DNA from: CAKZLS01 sp963771545
GTDB lineage: Bacteria; Pseudomonadota; Alphaproteobacteria; Rhodospirillales; Defluviicoccaceae
Length of the DNA: 64,000 nt
Direction of reading: 5' to 3'
Assembly (NCBI GenBank): GCA_963771545.1
Contig: CAVYTX010000002.1
Coordinates: 1,798,001 to 1,862,000, forward strand
The notes beneath the pieces were generated by a model. It had not been told where the DNA came from, did no database searches, and saw only the letters and a program-made list of their open reading frames with translations. The position numbers and the translations under genes were made by a program. Shown piece after piece: positions 53,084 through 63,110 of the stretch. Each line of letters begins with the position of its first letter. Position 1 is the first letter of the stretch.

Positions 53084-54093
53084 CGGGAGAGGGCAAGCCG
53101 CTCGTTCTCACCATGGGCGAGCCCGCCGGCATCGGCGGCGAAATCACCCTCAAGGCCTGGCTCCGACGTTCGCGCGGGACGTGTCCGTTCGTCGTCATCG
53201 ATGACGCGGACCGTCTGCGGCAACTGGCGGCGGATCTGGGCCTGCCCGTGCCCGTCCACGCGATCGACGCCGTCGAGCAAACATCCAAGATCTTTGCCGA
53301 AGCGCTGCCGGTGCTCCACCGGCCCCTCCCCGCGCCGGTTTCCCCCGGCCGTCTCGACCCGGCCAACGCACCGGCGGTCATCGCCGCGATCGAGACGGCG
53401 GTAGAGTTGGCGACGGACGGAACCGCTTCCGCGGTCGTCACCAATCCCATCCACAAGAAGGCGCTGTACGACGTCGGATTCCCATTCCCGGGGCATACGG
53501 AGTTTCTCGCCGCGCTTTCGGGAAACGCGACGCCGGTCATGATGCTCGCGGGTCCGACGCTGCGCGTCGCGCCGGTCACCATTCACGTGAGCCTCCGGAC
53601 CGCGATCGCGACCTTGACCTCCGCGCTGATCGTCCGGACGGCGGCGATCACGCATGAGTCGCTCCGGCGGGACTTCGGAATCGATCGTCCCAGGCTGGCC
53701 GTCGCCGGTCTCAACCCGCACGCGGGCGAGGACGGCGAACTCGGCTCCGAGGAGTCCGAACTGATCGCCCCGGCGATCGTCGCGCTGCGCGCGCAAGGCA
53801 TCGACGCATTCGGTCCGCTTCCTCCCGATACCCTGTTCAGTCCGCTGAGCCGGCCGACCTTCGACGCCGCCATCTGCATGTATCACGATCAGGCGCTGAT
53901 CCCGCTGAAGGCCCTGGATTTCGACAGCGGGGTCAACGTGACCCTCGGCTTGCCGTTCGTCCGGACATCGCCCGATCACGGCACGGCCCTGGACATCGCC
54001 GGCGCCGGTCGAGCCAGCGAAAGCAGCCTGATCGCGGCCCTCGAGTTGGCCGCCGCGATGGCCGCGCGCCGGGGCGGGACGGGGCGCGGGTGA
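53080..54093 (+). CDS. pdxA: 4-hydroxythreonine-4-phosphate dehydrogenase
   Basis: A 337-residue NAD-dependent enzyme of pyridoxal-phosphate synthesis. The N-terminus is LVLTMGEPAGIGGEITLKAW. Zn-ligand and substrate motifs are FPGHTEFLA, GLNPHAGEDGELG and CMYHDQALIPLKAL, and the end has VRTSPDHGTALDIAG. Its ATG overlaps the surA stop (ATGA), and its own stop overlaps the rsmA GTG, the standard order. Confidence 0.95.
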   Translation: MTGEGKPLVLTMGEPAGIGGEITLKAWLRRSRGTCPFVVIDDADRLRQLAADLGLPVPVHAIDAVEQTSKIFAEALPVLHRPLPAPVSPGRLDPANAPAVIAAIETAVELATDGTASAVVTNPIHKKALYDVGFPFPGHTEFLAALSGNATPVMMLAGPTLRVAPVTIHVSLRTAIATLTSALIVRTAAITHESLRRDFGIDRPRLAVAGLNPHAGEDGELGSEESELIAPAIVALRAQGIDAFGPLPPDTLFSPLSRPTFDAAICMYHDQALIPLKALDFDSGVNVTLGLPFVRTSPDHGTALDIAGAGRASESSLIAALELAAAMAARRGGTGRG

Positions 54094-54929
54094 CGGCGCA
54101 TTCCGCATTGCCGCCGCTGCGCGACGTCATTGCCCGCCATGGCCTCGATACGCGACGTTCGCTGGGCCAGCATTTCCTGCTCGATCTCAACCTGACCGAC
54201 CGCATCGCCCGGATCGCCGGCGATTTGACGGGCGTGTCGGTGATCGAGATCGGCCCCGGCCCCGGCGGACTGACCCGGAGCCTGCTCGAGGCCGGCGCCC
54301 CGCTGGTGGTGGCGGTGGAAAAGGACCGGCGCTGCGTCGCCGCCATCGGTGAACTGGCGGCCGCATATCCGGGGCGGCTCCGGATCGTCGAGGCGGACGC
54401 CCTGGAAGTGGACGCGCGCACGCTGGCGCCGGCGCCGAGGAAAATCGTCGCCAACCTGCCGTTCAACATCGGCACGCCCCTGCTGCTCCGGTGGCTTCGC
54501 GACGCCACGGATTTCGCCCAGTTGACCCTGATGTTCCAGAAGGAGGTGGCCGACCGGCTGGCCGCCCCGCCGGGAACGTCCGCGTATGGCCGGCTGTCGG
54601 TCATGGCGCAATGGCTCTGCGAGGTCCGGCGCGATTTCAACGTGGACGCCCGGGCCTTCGTTCCGCCGCCGCGGGTGGCATCGACCGTGGTGACCCTGGT
54701 CCCGCGGCCACGGCCGCTCGCGCCCGCCGAGCGACCCCTACTGGAAGCCGTCACCGCCGCGGCGTTCGGTCAGCGCCGCAAGATGCTGAGGCGAAGCCTA
54801 AAACCATTGGGCATCGATCCGGTAACCCTCGGCATCGATCCGACACTTCGCGCCGAGGACCTGTCGGTGGAGGACTTCTGCGGCCTGGCGCGCCTTCTGG
54901 CCGAGCATCGAAAGCGGCCCCCGCATTGA
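54090..54929 (+). CDS. rsmA: 16S rRNA (A1518/A1519) dimethyltransferase
   Basis: A 279-residue SAM methyltransferase (KsgA) acting late in 30S assembly. Motif I is VIEIGPGPGGLTRSLLE, and the family N-terminus RRSLGQHFLLDLNLTDRIA is present. The catalytic NLPF motif reads IVANLPFNIGTPLLLRWL, and SVMAQWLCEVRRDFNV and AFVPPPRVAST follow. The GTG start overlaps the pdxA stop. Confidence 0.95.
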   Translation: MTAHSALPPLRDVIARHGLDTRRSLGQHFLLDLNLTDRIARIAGDLTGVSVIEIGPGPGGLTRSLLEAGAPLVVAVEKDRRCVAAIGELAAAYPGRLRIVEADALEVDARTLAPAPRKIVANLPFNIGTPLLLRWLRDATDFAQLTLMFQKEVADRLAAPPGTSAYGRLSVMAQWLCEVRRDFNVDARAFVPPPRVASTVVTLVPRPRPLAPAERPLLEAVTAAAFGQRRKMLRRSLKPLGIDPVTLGIDPTLRAEDLSVEDFCGLARLLAEHRKRPPH

Positions 54930-55852
54930 CGAGTGAACCCGCATTGACATTGCGACGTTTGCGAAAAAGGTCGCCATATCTGCTCCTCGTAATCGCCGCA
55001 TTGTGCTGGGCCGGCAATTTCGTGCTTGGCCGGGCCATTCATAGCGACATTCCGCCCATCACCCTGACCTTCTGGCGATGGACCATCGCCGGCGTCGCGC
55101 TGCTGCCGTTCGCCGCCCCCTCGCTTTGGGCGCATCGGCGCATCCTGCTCCGGCATTGGAAACTCATGGTCCTGTTGGCCGCCACGGGCGTGGGACTGTT
55201 CCACATCTCGGTCTACATGGCGCTGCAAACCACCACCGCGACCAACGCGGCGCTGGTGTTCGCCACCGTGCCGGTGCTCATCCCCGTCATGTCGCTCGCG
55301 CTCTACCGCGAGCCGGTCACCGGCCGTCAGATCCTGGGAACCGCCCTATCGCTCTTGGGGGTGACGATCGTCATCGCGCGCGGCGATCCCGCGATCCTCG
55401 CGAACTTCGCCCTGACCCGGGGGGATTTATGGATCCTAGTGGCCGTGCTCACATGGTCTCTATACTCGGTGTTGCTCCGCAACGTCCCCCGCGGCCTGCC
55501 CACGCTGGCCATCCTCATGGCCATCACCGGCATCGGCCTGGTCTTTCTCGCGCCTCTGTACGTTTGGGAATTCACCACCATCGGCGGGTTCGAGGTGACC
55601 GTCGCCAACGTCCTTAGCATCGGTTACGTGGCGCTGTTCGCGTCGGTGCTGGCCTATGTCTGCTGGAACCGGGCGGTCGGCGAGGTCGGCGCCAACAGGG
55701 CCGGACTGTTTTCCCACCTGATGCCGGTATTCTCCACGCTACTGGCCATCGTGTTCCTCGACGAAACTCTGCGGCCCTTTCACATCGCCGGCATCATCGC
55801 CATCGCGTTCGGCCTGTACCTGACGACGACGGCACGTCGGCCGTCTCGATGA
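54926..55852 (+). CDS. EamA/DMT-superfamily transporter
   Basis: A 308-residue membrane protein with ten hydrophobic helices in two EamA halves. The first begins LLLVIAALCWAGNFVLGRAI and the second GDLWILVAVLTWSLYSVLLRN. Members export amino acids or other metabolites. The substrate is unknown. The TTG at 54926 overlaps the rsmA stop, implying coupling. A second TTG at 54944 is possible. This gene is an addition to the usual lptD-rsmA operon. Confidence 0.85.
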   Translation: MTSEPALTLRRLRKRSPYLLLVIAALCWAGNFVLGRAIHSDIPPITLTFWRWTIAGVALLPFAAPSLWAHRRILLRHWKLMVLLAATGVGLFHISVYMALQTTTATNAALVFATVPVLIPVMSLALYREPVTGRQILGTALSLLGVTIVIARGDPAILANFALTRGDLWILVAVLTWSLYSVLLRNVPRGLPTLAILMAITGIGLVFLAPLYVWEFTTIGGFEVTVANVLSIGYVALFASVLAYVCWNRAVGEVGANRAGLFSHLMPVFSTLLAIVFLDETLRPFHIAGIIAIAFGLYLTTTARRPSR

Positions 55853-55877
55853 AGCGCCCGTGTTCAACCAGCCCGTT

Positions 55878-56543
55878 TCAGCCCCGGCTGATGGCGCCGA
55901 CGAAATCGTGCAACCCGGTCTGGCGGTCGCGCCGCAGGCGTTCCGCGGCCAGGATCGACTGCACCGCGGCGACGGACTCGTCCACATCGCGGTTGACGAT
56001 GACGTAATCGTACTCCGCCCAATGGCTCATCTCGCCGGCGGCCTTGGCCATGCGACGGCGGACCACGTCGTCGGTGTCCTGGGCGCGGGTGTGCAGCCGC
56101 CGCTCCAGTTCCTCTTGGGACGGCGGAAGAATGAAGATGCTGACCAGATCGGCGCGGGCGTTTTGCTTGAGCTGTTGGGTCCCTTGCCAATCCACGTCGA
56201 ACAGCACGTCGCGCCCATCGGTGAGAGCCGCTTCCACCGGCCCGCGCGGCGTGCCGTAACGATTGTCGAACACCGTCGCGTGCTCCAGAAACTGGCGGTC
56301 CGCCACCATGTGCTCGAAGGTCGGCAGCGCTAGAAAGACGTAATCCTTGCCATCCTCCTCGCCCGGGCGCGGCGGCCGGGTGGTGGCGGAAACGGACATG
56401 GTCAGGGCCTCGTCACGCTCCAGGATGGCTCGTGCGATGGTGGACTTCCCCGCCCCCGACGGCGACGACAGGACCAGCATCAAGCCTCGGCGCTTGATTT
56501 CAGGCGGTGGAGCCGGTGTTGGAGTTGGCGGCTGCTTACTCAA
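55878..56543 (-). CDS. gmk: Guanylate kinase
   Basis: A 221-residue GMP kinase. The P-loop is LSSPSGAGKSTIARAIL, the GMP-binding motif is SVSATTRPPRPGEEDGKDY, and other blocks are HATVFDNRYGTPRGPVE and LFDVDWQGTQQL. It has a Pro-rich N-terminal extension (SKQPPTPTPAPPPE) of about 16 residues. It overlaps yicC by 8 nt on the same strand and converges with the EamA gene. Confidence 0.95.
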   Translation of the reverse strand: MSKQPPTPTPAPPPEIKRRGLMLVLSSPSGAGKSTIARAILERDEALTMSVSATTRPPRPGEEDGKDYVFLALPTFEHMVADRQFLEHATVFDNRYGTPRGPVEAALTDGRDVLFDVDWQGTQQLKQNARADLVSIFILPPSQEELERRLHTRAQDTDDVVRRRMAKAAGEMSHWAEYDYVIVNRDVDESVAAVQSILAAERLRRDRQTGLHDFVGAISRG

Positions 56544-57426
56544 TGTTCTGAACCTGTTCGCGCAGTTGGTCGATGGTCGCCTTGAGGTCGATGCCCACCC
56601 GGGTCAGCTCCACGTCCGGCGATTTCGCGCAGAGCGTGTTGGCCTCGCGATTGAACTCCTGGCAGAGAAACTCCAGCTTGCGGCCCACCGGCCCCTGCCC
56701 GGTAAGCAGGACCGTCGCGGCGTCGCGATGGGCCTTGAGCCGGTCCACCTCCTCGCGGGTATCGGCCTTGGCGGCCAGCATCGCCACCTCTTGGGCGAGC
56801 CGGTCTTCCGGCAAGGCGGGGGTGGTTTCCAGCAACACCGCCACCTGCTCGCGGAGGCGATCCCTGATGGCCTCGGGCTGAACCGCGGCCAGCCGCTCCG
56901 CCTCCCCGCAGAGCGCCCCGATGCGCTCGATATGACCATGGAGCACGGCGGCCATGCGGGCGCCCTCTTCGTGCCTCATGGCGACGAGCGAGTCCAGCGT
57001 CCGGTCCAGCCCGTCGAGCAGGGCCGTGTCGAGGGCGGCGCGCTCTTCCTCCGTCGGCTGCTGGTCGATGATCTCGATCATGCCCCGCAACCCGAGCAGA
57101 CCCTCGGCGCTGGTGGGGCGGAAATCCGGCAGCCGCCGCTGAATTTCGGGAAGCATGGCGATGATGCGATCCAGCGCGTCGGTATTCACCTCGATGTCGG
57201 CCTGCTGGACGGAGCGGGTGACCGTCAGGGTCATCCAGATACTGCCGCGTTTGAGTTTGCGGGTGGCCCGCTCCCGGGCCTTGAGCTCCAGCGCCTCGAA
57301 CCCGGCCGGCAAGCGGCAACGGGCGTCCAACCCCTTGCCGTTCACGCTTCGCACCTCCCACGCCCAGGCGCAGTCGTTGGCCTGGCCCACCGATCGCGCG
57401 AAACCCGTCATCGAAGAAATCGCCAC
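56536..57426 (-). CDS. YicC-family endoribonuclease
   Basis: A 296-residue YicC/YloC protein. The N-terminus is ISSMTGFARS, and the C-terminal signature is CQEFNREANTLCAKS ending DQLREQVQNIE. E. coli YicC is a metal-dependent RNase that promotes decay of the sRNA RyhB. The GTG at 57426 has GGGAGG 4 nt upstream and gives the conserved N-terminus. The yicC-gmk pairing is widespread. Confidence 0.92.
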   Translation of the reverse strand: MAISSMTGFARSVGQANDCAWAWEVRSVNGKGLDARCRLPAGFEALELKARERATRKLKRGSIWMTLTVTRSVQQADIEVNTDALDRIIAMLPEIQRRLPDFRPTSAEGLLGLRGMIEIIDQQPTEEERAALDTALLDGLDRTLDSLVAMRHEEGARMAAVLHGHIERIGALCGEAERLAAVQPEAIRDRLREQVAVLLETTPALPEDRLAQEVAMLAAKADTREEVDRLKAHRDAATVLLTGQGPVGRKLEFLCQEFNREANTLCAKSPDVELTRVGIDLKATIDQLREQVQNIE

Positions 57427-57635
57427 CGGACCTCCCTTTCGGTCGACCCCGCGACCGCTCAAAGAGGCCCTTATAAGCCGCGCGCCATCGGCCAACAAGG
57501 GCGGGCCGCCAGGAAACAAACGCCGCATCAGTCATTGCGGAATGGCCGCGAAAAGCGCAGTATTCCCCATCAGGGGTGTTCAGATGCCTACGATTACCTC
57601 ATATGCAGGCACCATGCCGCGGACGAGGGAGAGAA

Positions 57636-60600
57636 ATGGGGGTGAATCGCTTGCGTGATCAGGCGGATGTCCTGTGCAATCTGGAGCCGACGCTCCAGTT
57701 GATGGACGACGCCGTGATGGTGACCGAACCGAATCTGGCTCCTCCCGGTCCGCGGATCGTGTTCGTCAACGGCGCCTTTACCGCCATGACCGGCTACGGC
57801 GCGGACGAGGTCTTGGGAAAGACCCCGCGCATCCTCCATGGCGCCAACACGGATCGCGACCTGTTCGCCCGCATCCTCGACGATTTGAAAAGGCGCCGGA
57901 AGTTCGTTGGAGAAGGCGTCTTTTACCGGAGGGACGGTTCGGAGTTCGTTCTGGAATGGCAGATCATGCCGCTGCTGGACGCGGGCGGGCGGCCCCGGTT
58001 CTGGCTGTGCGTTCAGAGGGACGCGAGCCGGTGGCGAAACGCGGAGCGGAGTCGAATACGACGCCGAACAGATGTACCGCCACCTGGTGGAGAACCAGCC
58101 GGACCTGATCTGCCGCTTTCTCCCCGACACCACATTGACGTTCGTCAACGCCGCCTATGCGCGCTTCTTCGAGAGCCAACCGGAGGATTTGATCGGCAAG
58201 CGGTTCGTGGACTTTCTGTCGGACGGGGATCGAGTCCAGGCGCTGCGGCACCTCGCTTCCGCCACGCCCGAAAAACCCGCGATCCTTTACGAGCACAAGA
58301 CCCTGGCCCCCGATGGCGGCGCGCACTGGCACCTGTGGAACGACCTGGCGATGTTCGATCGGAATGGCGAGGTCCTGTATTTCCAGTCGGTGGGCGCCGA
58401 CATCACCGAACGCAAAAAGGCTGAGGACGCGCTGCGCGCCAGCGAGGCGCGGATTCGCACGATCACCGACGGGATTCCGTCTCAAATCGCTTACGTCGAC
58501 CGCGATCAACAATTCCGCTTCAGCAACAAGGCCTATGAACACTGGTATGGAATGCCGAAGCAAGAGTGCTACGGCAAGCACGTCGCCGAGGTGGTGGGGG
58601 CCGAGAACTACGAACGGCTCAAGCCCCATATCGAGCGGGCCCTCCAGGGCGAACAGGTCAATTTCGAGCACGTCAGCACCTTTGGCGGCCACGACCGTCT
58701 CGCCGATGTCACCTACATTCCCGACTTCGATGACAATGGCGAGGTCAGGGGATTCCATGGACTTGTCAACGACCTCACCGAACGCAACCAAACCGAGGAA
58801 GCGCTTCGCGAGAGCGAGGAACGAGTCCGCACCATCACCGACGCGCTTCCCTCGCGCATCTCCTACGTGGACGCGGATTACCGCTACCGGTTCAACAACA
58901 AGGCCTACGAAACCTGCTTCGGGGTGAAAAGAGAGGACATTTACGGCAAGCACATGAAAGAAATCCTTGGCGAAAAAGATTTTGAACGGGTCAAGGACAA
59001 CACCGAGAAAGCCCTGCGGGGCGAATCCATGCGCTACGAATTCGTGAACAACTATGGAGAAACGCAAAAGATAGAAGAGGTGACCTATATCCCCGACCTC
59101 GACGCCGGCGGTCATACCAAGGGCATCTATGTCCTCATCACCGATGTGACCGACCGCAAGCGCGTGGAGGACGAAATCCGCGCCGCCAAGGAGTTTCTCG
59201 ACAACGTTCTCGACGCCATCGACGACCCGGTGTTCGTCAAGGACGAGGATCACCGCTGGGTGGTGCTGAACGAAAAGGCATGCGCGCTGCTGGGCGGCCC
59301 GAGGCAGGAGCTCATCGGCAAGAGCGATTTCGAGTACTTCACCGAAGATCAAGCCAGTTTCCACTGGGACATGGACGACGAAGTCCTCAACTCCCATGAG
59401 ACATTGGAATACAGGGAAAAAATAAGCATCGATGGCCAGCTCCGAACGTTTCTAACCAAAAAGAGGCGCTTCGTCGATTCGTCCACGGGCCGCTGCCACA
59501 TCGCCGGCATGCACCGCGACATCACCGAGCTTGCCCAGATCCAAGACGCGCTGTTCAAGGAAAAGGAGCGCGCCGAGGTGACGCTGCACTCCATCACCGA
59601 CGCGGTCGTCACCACCGACGCCGGCGGGCGGATCGAATACATGAACCCAATGGCCGAAGCCCTGAGCGGATGGAGCATACAAGACGCCAGGGGAAAGCCG
59701 CTCTCCACCGTCTGCCGGCTCATCGACGAGCAGACCCGCCAACCGGCGCCGGACCTTGTCGGCGAATGCCTGACGAAGGGCGCGACCGTCGGCGCCGCCG
59801 ACCGCTCCATCGTGATCGGCCGCGCGGGCCGCGAATTCGCCGTGGAGGCGTCGGCCGCGCCCATCCGCTCGCGCTGCGGCGACGTGCCCGGGGCGGTCCT
59901 GGTCTTCCACGATGTCACCGATACCCGGCGCATGGCCAAACAGCTGGCCCACGACGCCGCCCACGATCCGCTGACCCTGCTGGTCAACCGCCGGGAATTC
60001 GAACGGCGCCTGGAACGCGAGCTCAACAGCGCCAAACAGTATGGCTCGCGCCACGCGCTCTGCTACATCGACTTGGATCAGTTCAAGATCGTCAACGATA
60101 CCGCCGGTCACGCCGCCGGCGACGAGCTGTTGAAACAGGTGCGGGAGCTGCTGGCCGGCAAGTTCCGCGAGCGCGACACCCTGGCCCGGCTCGGCGGCGA
60201 CGAATTTGCGCTGCTGCTCGACAACTGCGCCCTGGAGGAAGCCCTCAGGATCAGCGAGATCATCGTCGCGACGTTCCGGGAGTACCGGTTCGTGTGGCAG
60301 GGCCGGACATTTCAGGTGGGCGCCAGTATCGGTCTGGTGCCGGTCACGGCCGAGGCCGAAAGCACGGCTCAGCTCCTCGCCCGGGCCGACGTAGCCTGCT
60401 ACACCGCCAAGGACCTGGGGCGCGGCCGGGTTCATGTCTATCAGGGCGAGGGCGGCGCGCCGTCGCCGCGTCACAGCGAAATCCACCTGGCCGTCAACCT
60501 TCGCGACGCGCTGGAGCAGGAGCGCTTCTGCCTGCATTACCAGCCGATCGTCCCCCTGTCCGGGCACTGCCCCCTGGTTCGCTACGAGGTTCTTCTCCGG

Positions 60601-61266
60601 ATGGTCGATACCGACGGCACGCTGCTCGCGCCGCGCACGTTCATACCGGCGGCCGAGCGCTTCGGGCTGATGCCGGCCGTCGACCGGTGGGTCATCCGAA
60701 CCGCGTTCCGCCGGTATGGCGGCCAGTTCGGCCACGTCCCCGGCGCCGAGATCGCCATCAATCTGTCCGGCGCCTCGCTCGGCGACGACTCGCTGCTCGC
60801 CTACGTCCGCGAGCAGTTCGAGGTGTTCTCCGTGCCGCCGGCCAGCGTGTGCTTCGAGATCACCGAGACGGCGGCCATCCAGAACCTCGGCCACGCCGTC
60901 GCGTTCATCAACGCCGTCAAGCAAGCCGGCAGCCGCCTGGCGCTCGACGATTTCGGCAGCGGCCTGTCGTCGTTCCACTACCTCAAGACCCTGCCGGCGG
61001 ATTACCTCAAGATCGACGGCAGCTTCGTCCACGACATGCTCGAAAACCCGGTGGACCACGCCATGGTGGAAGCCATCAACGAAGTGGGCCACATCATGGG
61101 CATCAAGACCATCGCCGAATACGTCCACACCCGGGCGATCGTGGACCGCCTCACCGTCATCGGGGTGGATTGCGCCCAGGGGTTCGCCATCGGCGAGCCC
61201 GTGCCGTTGAATCAGCGCCTTCCCTGCGAAAACATCTTGCACAAAACGAGGTTCAATCCGAACTGA
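57636..61266 (+). CDS. Multi-PAS GGDEF/EAL cyclic-di-GMP enzyme, frameshifted near the N-terminus
   Basis: ATG 57636 follows GAGGGAGAG and opens a PAS domain (LMDDAVMVTEP to QIMPLLDAGGRPRFWL). Near 58045-58055 (GCGGAGCGGAGTC) the frame must shift by +1 to continue in the long ORF, which begins to look real at EYDAEQMYRHLVENQPDL and runs to 61266. That part has five more PAS domains, the second and third clearly duplicated. Then come GGDEF (LARLGGDEFALLL, I-site RERD five residues before it) and EAL (YEVLLRM instead of EALLR, then ITETAAI, DDFGSGLSSFHYL). It probably makes and/or degrades c-di-GMP under signal control. If the shift is real, translation may restart at ATG 58072. Confidence 0.8.
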
Positions 61267-61338
61267 TAAGACCGGATCCATGCACCGCCGCGCCCATGGG
61301 ACAAACGGCTCCGCGCAACCGGAGGGGATGCATTCATC

Positions 61339-62418
61339 ATGCCCGCGACCACCGACAAACAACGCCATTCCGGATGCTGCCGCAACCCGCTGCACTGCTT
61401 CCTGCCCCCCGACATCCTCGACCATATGGCGGAATCGGACGATCCCGACGTCCGGCGCGCGGCCGTGGACGCCATCGGCCAATCGGCGGCGTTCCGGGCG
61501 GTCCGCGATACGCTCGCCACCATGCCGATCATGGCCGCCATTCCTTCGCCCGACGCCACCCGCCACCGGCTTATCTACGACATGAAGGAATCCAGCAACC
61601 GGTTCCGGCTTCCGGGCGATCTGGTCCGCACGGAGGACGACGGCCCGGTGGACGACGAGGCCGTCAACGAGGCCTACGACTACGCCGGCGCCACCTACGA
61701 TTTCTACAAGGAGGTTTTCGACCGCAACTCCCTCGACGGTCAAGGCATGGCGCTGATTTCCACCGTGCACTACGGCCGCCGCTTCAACAACGCCTTCTGG
61801 AACGGCGAGCAGATGACCTATGGCGACGGCGACGGCACGATCTTCGTCCGCTTCACCAAGTCCCTCGACGTGGCCGGGCACGAAATGAGCCACGGCATCG
61901 TCCAGCACACCGCCAATCTCATCTACGAGAACGAGCCCGGCGCGCTGAACGAGCACTTCGCCGACGTGTTCGGCATCCTTGTCGAGCAATGGCGCATGAA
62001 GCAGACGGTCGCGGACTCCGAGTGGTTCATCGGGGGCGAGATCATGGCCCCCGAATTAGGCGTGAAGGGTCTGCGCACGTTCACCGCCGGAAAGGCGTTC
62101 GAGAACAATCCCGTTCTCGGCTCCGACCGCCAGCCCAAGCACATGGACGGCAAGTACACCGGCGCCGACGACCACGGCGGCGTCCACCTCAACTCGGGCA
62201 TCCCCAATCACGCCTTCTATCTGGTGGCCACCGGGCTCGGCGGCAATGCGTGGGAAACAGCCGGCGACATCTGGTACCACACCCTGCTCATGCTCAACCG
62301 GTTCAGCGCGTTCCAGGAAGCCGCCGAGGTCACCCATGACGTGGCCGGCCGCCGTCACGGCGCGGAGGTCGCCCAGGTGGTCAAATCCGCGTGGGAGCAA
62401 GTGGGGATCAAGGTATAG
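61339..62418 (+). CDS. Protealysin-like M4 metallopeptidase
   Basis: A 359-residue thermolysin-family protease of the short-propeptide protealysin type. Near the N-terminus, CFLPPDILDHMAES is the protealysin propeptide motif. Zn ligands are the two His in GHEMSHGIV (HExxH) and the Glu in GALNEHFADVFG, and the proton-binding His region is HLNSGIPNHAFY. No signal peptide is present, in line with protealysin's intracellular or unusual export. The emfourin-type inhibitor follows 95 nt downstream. Confidence 0.9.
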   Translation: MPATTDKQRHSGCCRNPLHCFLPPDILDHMAESDDPDVRRAAVDAIGQSAAFRAVRDTLATMPIMAAIPSPDATRHRLIYDMKESSNRFRLPGDLVRTEDDGPVDDEAVNEAYDYAGATYDFYKEVFDRNSLDGQGMALISTVHYGRRFNNAFWNGEQMTYGDGDGTIFVRFTKSLDVAGHEMSHGIVQHTANLIYENEPGALNEHFADVFGILVEQWRMKQTVADSEWFIGGEIMAPELGVKGLRTFTAGKAFENNPVLGSDRQPKHMDGKYTGADDHGGVHLNSGIPNHAFYLVATGLGGNAWETAGDIWYHTLLMLNRFSAFQEAAEVTHDVAGRRHGAEVAQVVKSAWEQVGIKV

Positions 62419-62513
62419 GAGAGCATACGGCCAAGGCCGGAACGGCGCCGCCGGCTTTGGCGTTTTGCGCGGCCCTGTTGGTTATGGTGGCGTGTGGAGG
62501 AGAGGCCGAGGCC

Positions 62514-62813
62514 ATGAAGATCACGTTCAAACAGTCGGGAGGCTTCGCGGCGGCGCTCCCGGGCAAAAGCTGCGTTCTCGACACCGCCGCCCTCGCCGGC
62601 GGCGACGCCAAGCGTCTGCAGTCGCTGGTGGAGGCGAGCGGCCTGCCGGAGATGGAGAGCGCCGACTGGAAGTTCGAAACCGGCGCCGACCTCCAGACCT
62701 ACGAAATCACCATCCAGTCCGACGCGGGTCTCAAGCAGTTCTCGTTCGACGACATGAGCGTGCCGAAGGACGCCCATCCGCTGCTGGAGTTCCTGCGGGG
62801 GAAGTGCGAGTGA
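62514..62813 (+). CDS. Emfourin-type inhibitor of the adjacent M4 protease
   Basis: A 99-residue small protein, MKITFKQSGGFAAALPGKSC through HPLLEFLRGKCE. Both the N-terminal FKQSGGF pattern and the size fit emfourin, a slow tight-binding inhibitor encoded with protealysin in Serratia. It would keep the protease inactive in the cytoplasm. ATG 62514 has GGAGGAGAGG upstream. The in-frame sequence before it has a hydrophobic AALLVMVAC stretch, so a longer lipoprotein-like form starting further upstream is conceivable but lacks a charged n-region. Confidence 0.75.
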   Translation: MKITFKQSGGFAAALPGKSCVLDTAALAGGDAKRLQSLVEASGLPEMESADWKFETGADLQTYEITIQSDAGLKQFSFDDMSVPKDAHPLLEFLRGKCE

Positions 62814-62878
62814 ATGGGGCCCGAAGCCTTCCTTGGGTCAGCCCGTTCTGTTTGCCTTCATCAAGTGGCATGCAAACT

Positions 62879-62908
62879 CTTAGCCTGGCGTTGAACGCCA
62901 GAGACTAA
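62879..62908. other. Hairpin after the emfourin gene
   Basis: CTTAG...CTAAG enclosing CTGGCGTT-G-AACGCCAG forms a strong stem about 70 nt past the emfourin stop. No T-run follows on either strand, so it is at best a factor-assisted terminator separating the protease operon from the Cas9 locus. Confidence 0.4.
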
Positions 62909-62931
62909 GCAAAAATCGCGGAGTTTGAGAG

Positions 62932-63044
62932 GCCAAAGAGATCCCCCCTCCGGCGCGAACCGAAGGGGGTTACCCTTCTGAAGGGGAAAACCCCTCTTAC
63001 CGTGGTTCCCCTACAGATTTCCCTGATAGAACTGATTGCAAATC
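62932..63044 (-). ncRNA. Candidate tracrRNA of the type II-C CRISPR system
   Basis: On the minus strand, between the protease operon and cas9, a possible promoter is CTGTCA (plus 63074-63079), 17 nt, CTAATT (63051-63056). The predicted RNA then has an unstructured segment fit to be the anti-repeat (plus 63011-63043). A GGGG-TTTT-CCCC stem follows (62983-62994). A strong 3' stem CCCCCTTCGG / CCGGAGGGGG (62945-62969 region, one U.G) comes next, and then TCTCTTT. This order of anti-repeat, nexus-like stem and terminal stem matches NmeCas9-type tracrRNAs. The wobble only pairs on the minus strand, supporting that orientation. The repeat itself is outside the window. Confidence 0.55.
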
Positions 63045-63110
63045 TAGACGAATTAGTCAACCATGCATTTGTGTGACAGGTTGTTGTTTTCTTTGGGGGG
63101 ACACCCGAAA

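Noticed and set aside
62941..63050. tracrRNA on the plus strand
   Set aside because: The plus strand lacks a T-rich end in the right place, and the long stem has a C.A mismatch there but a U.G pair on the minus strand.
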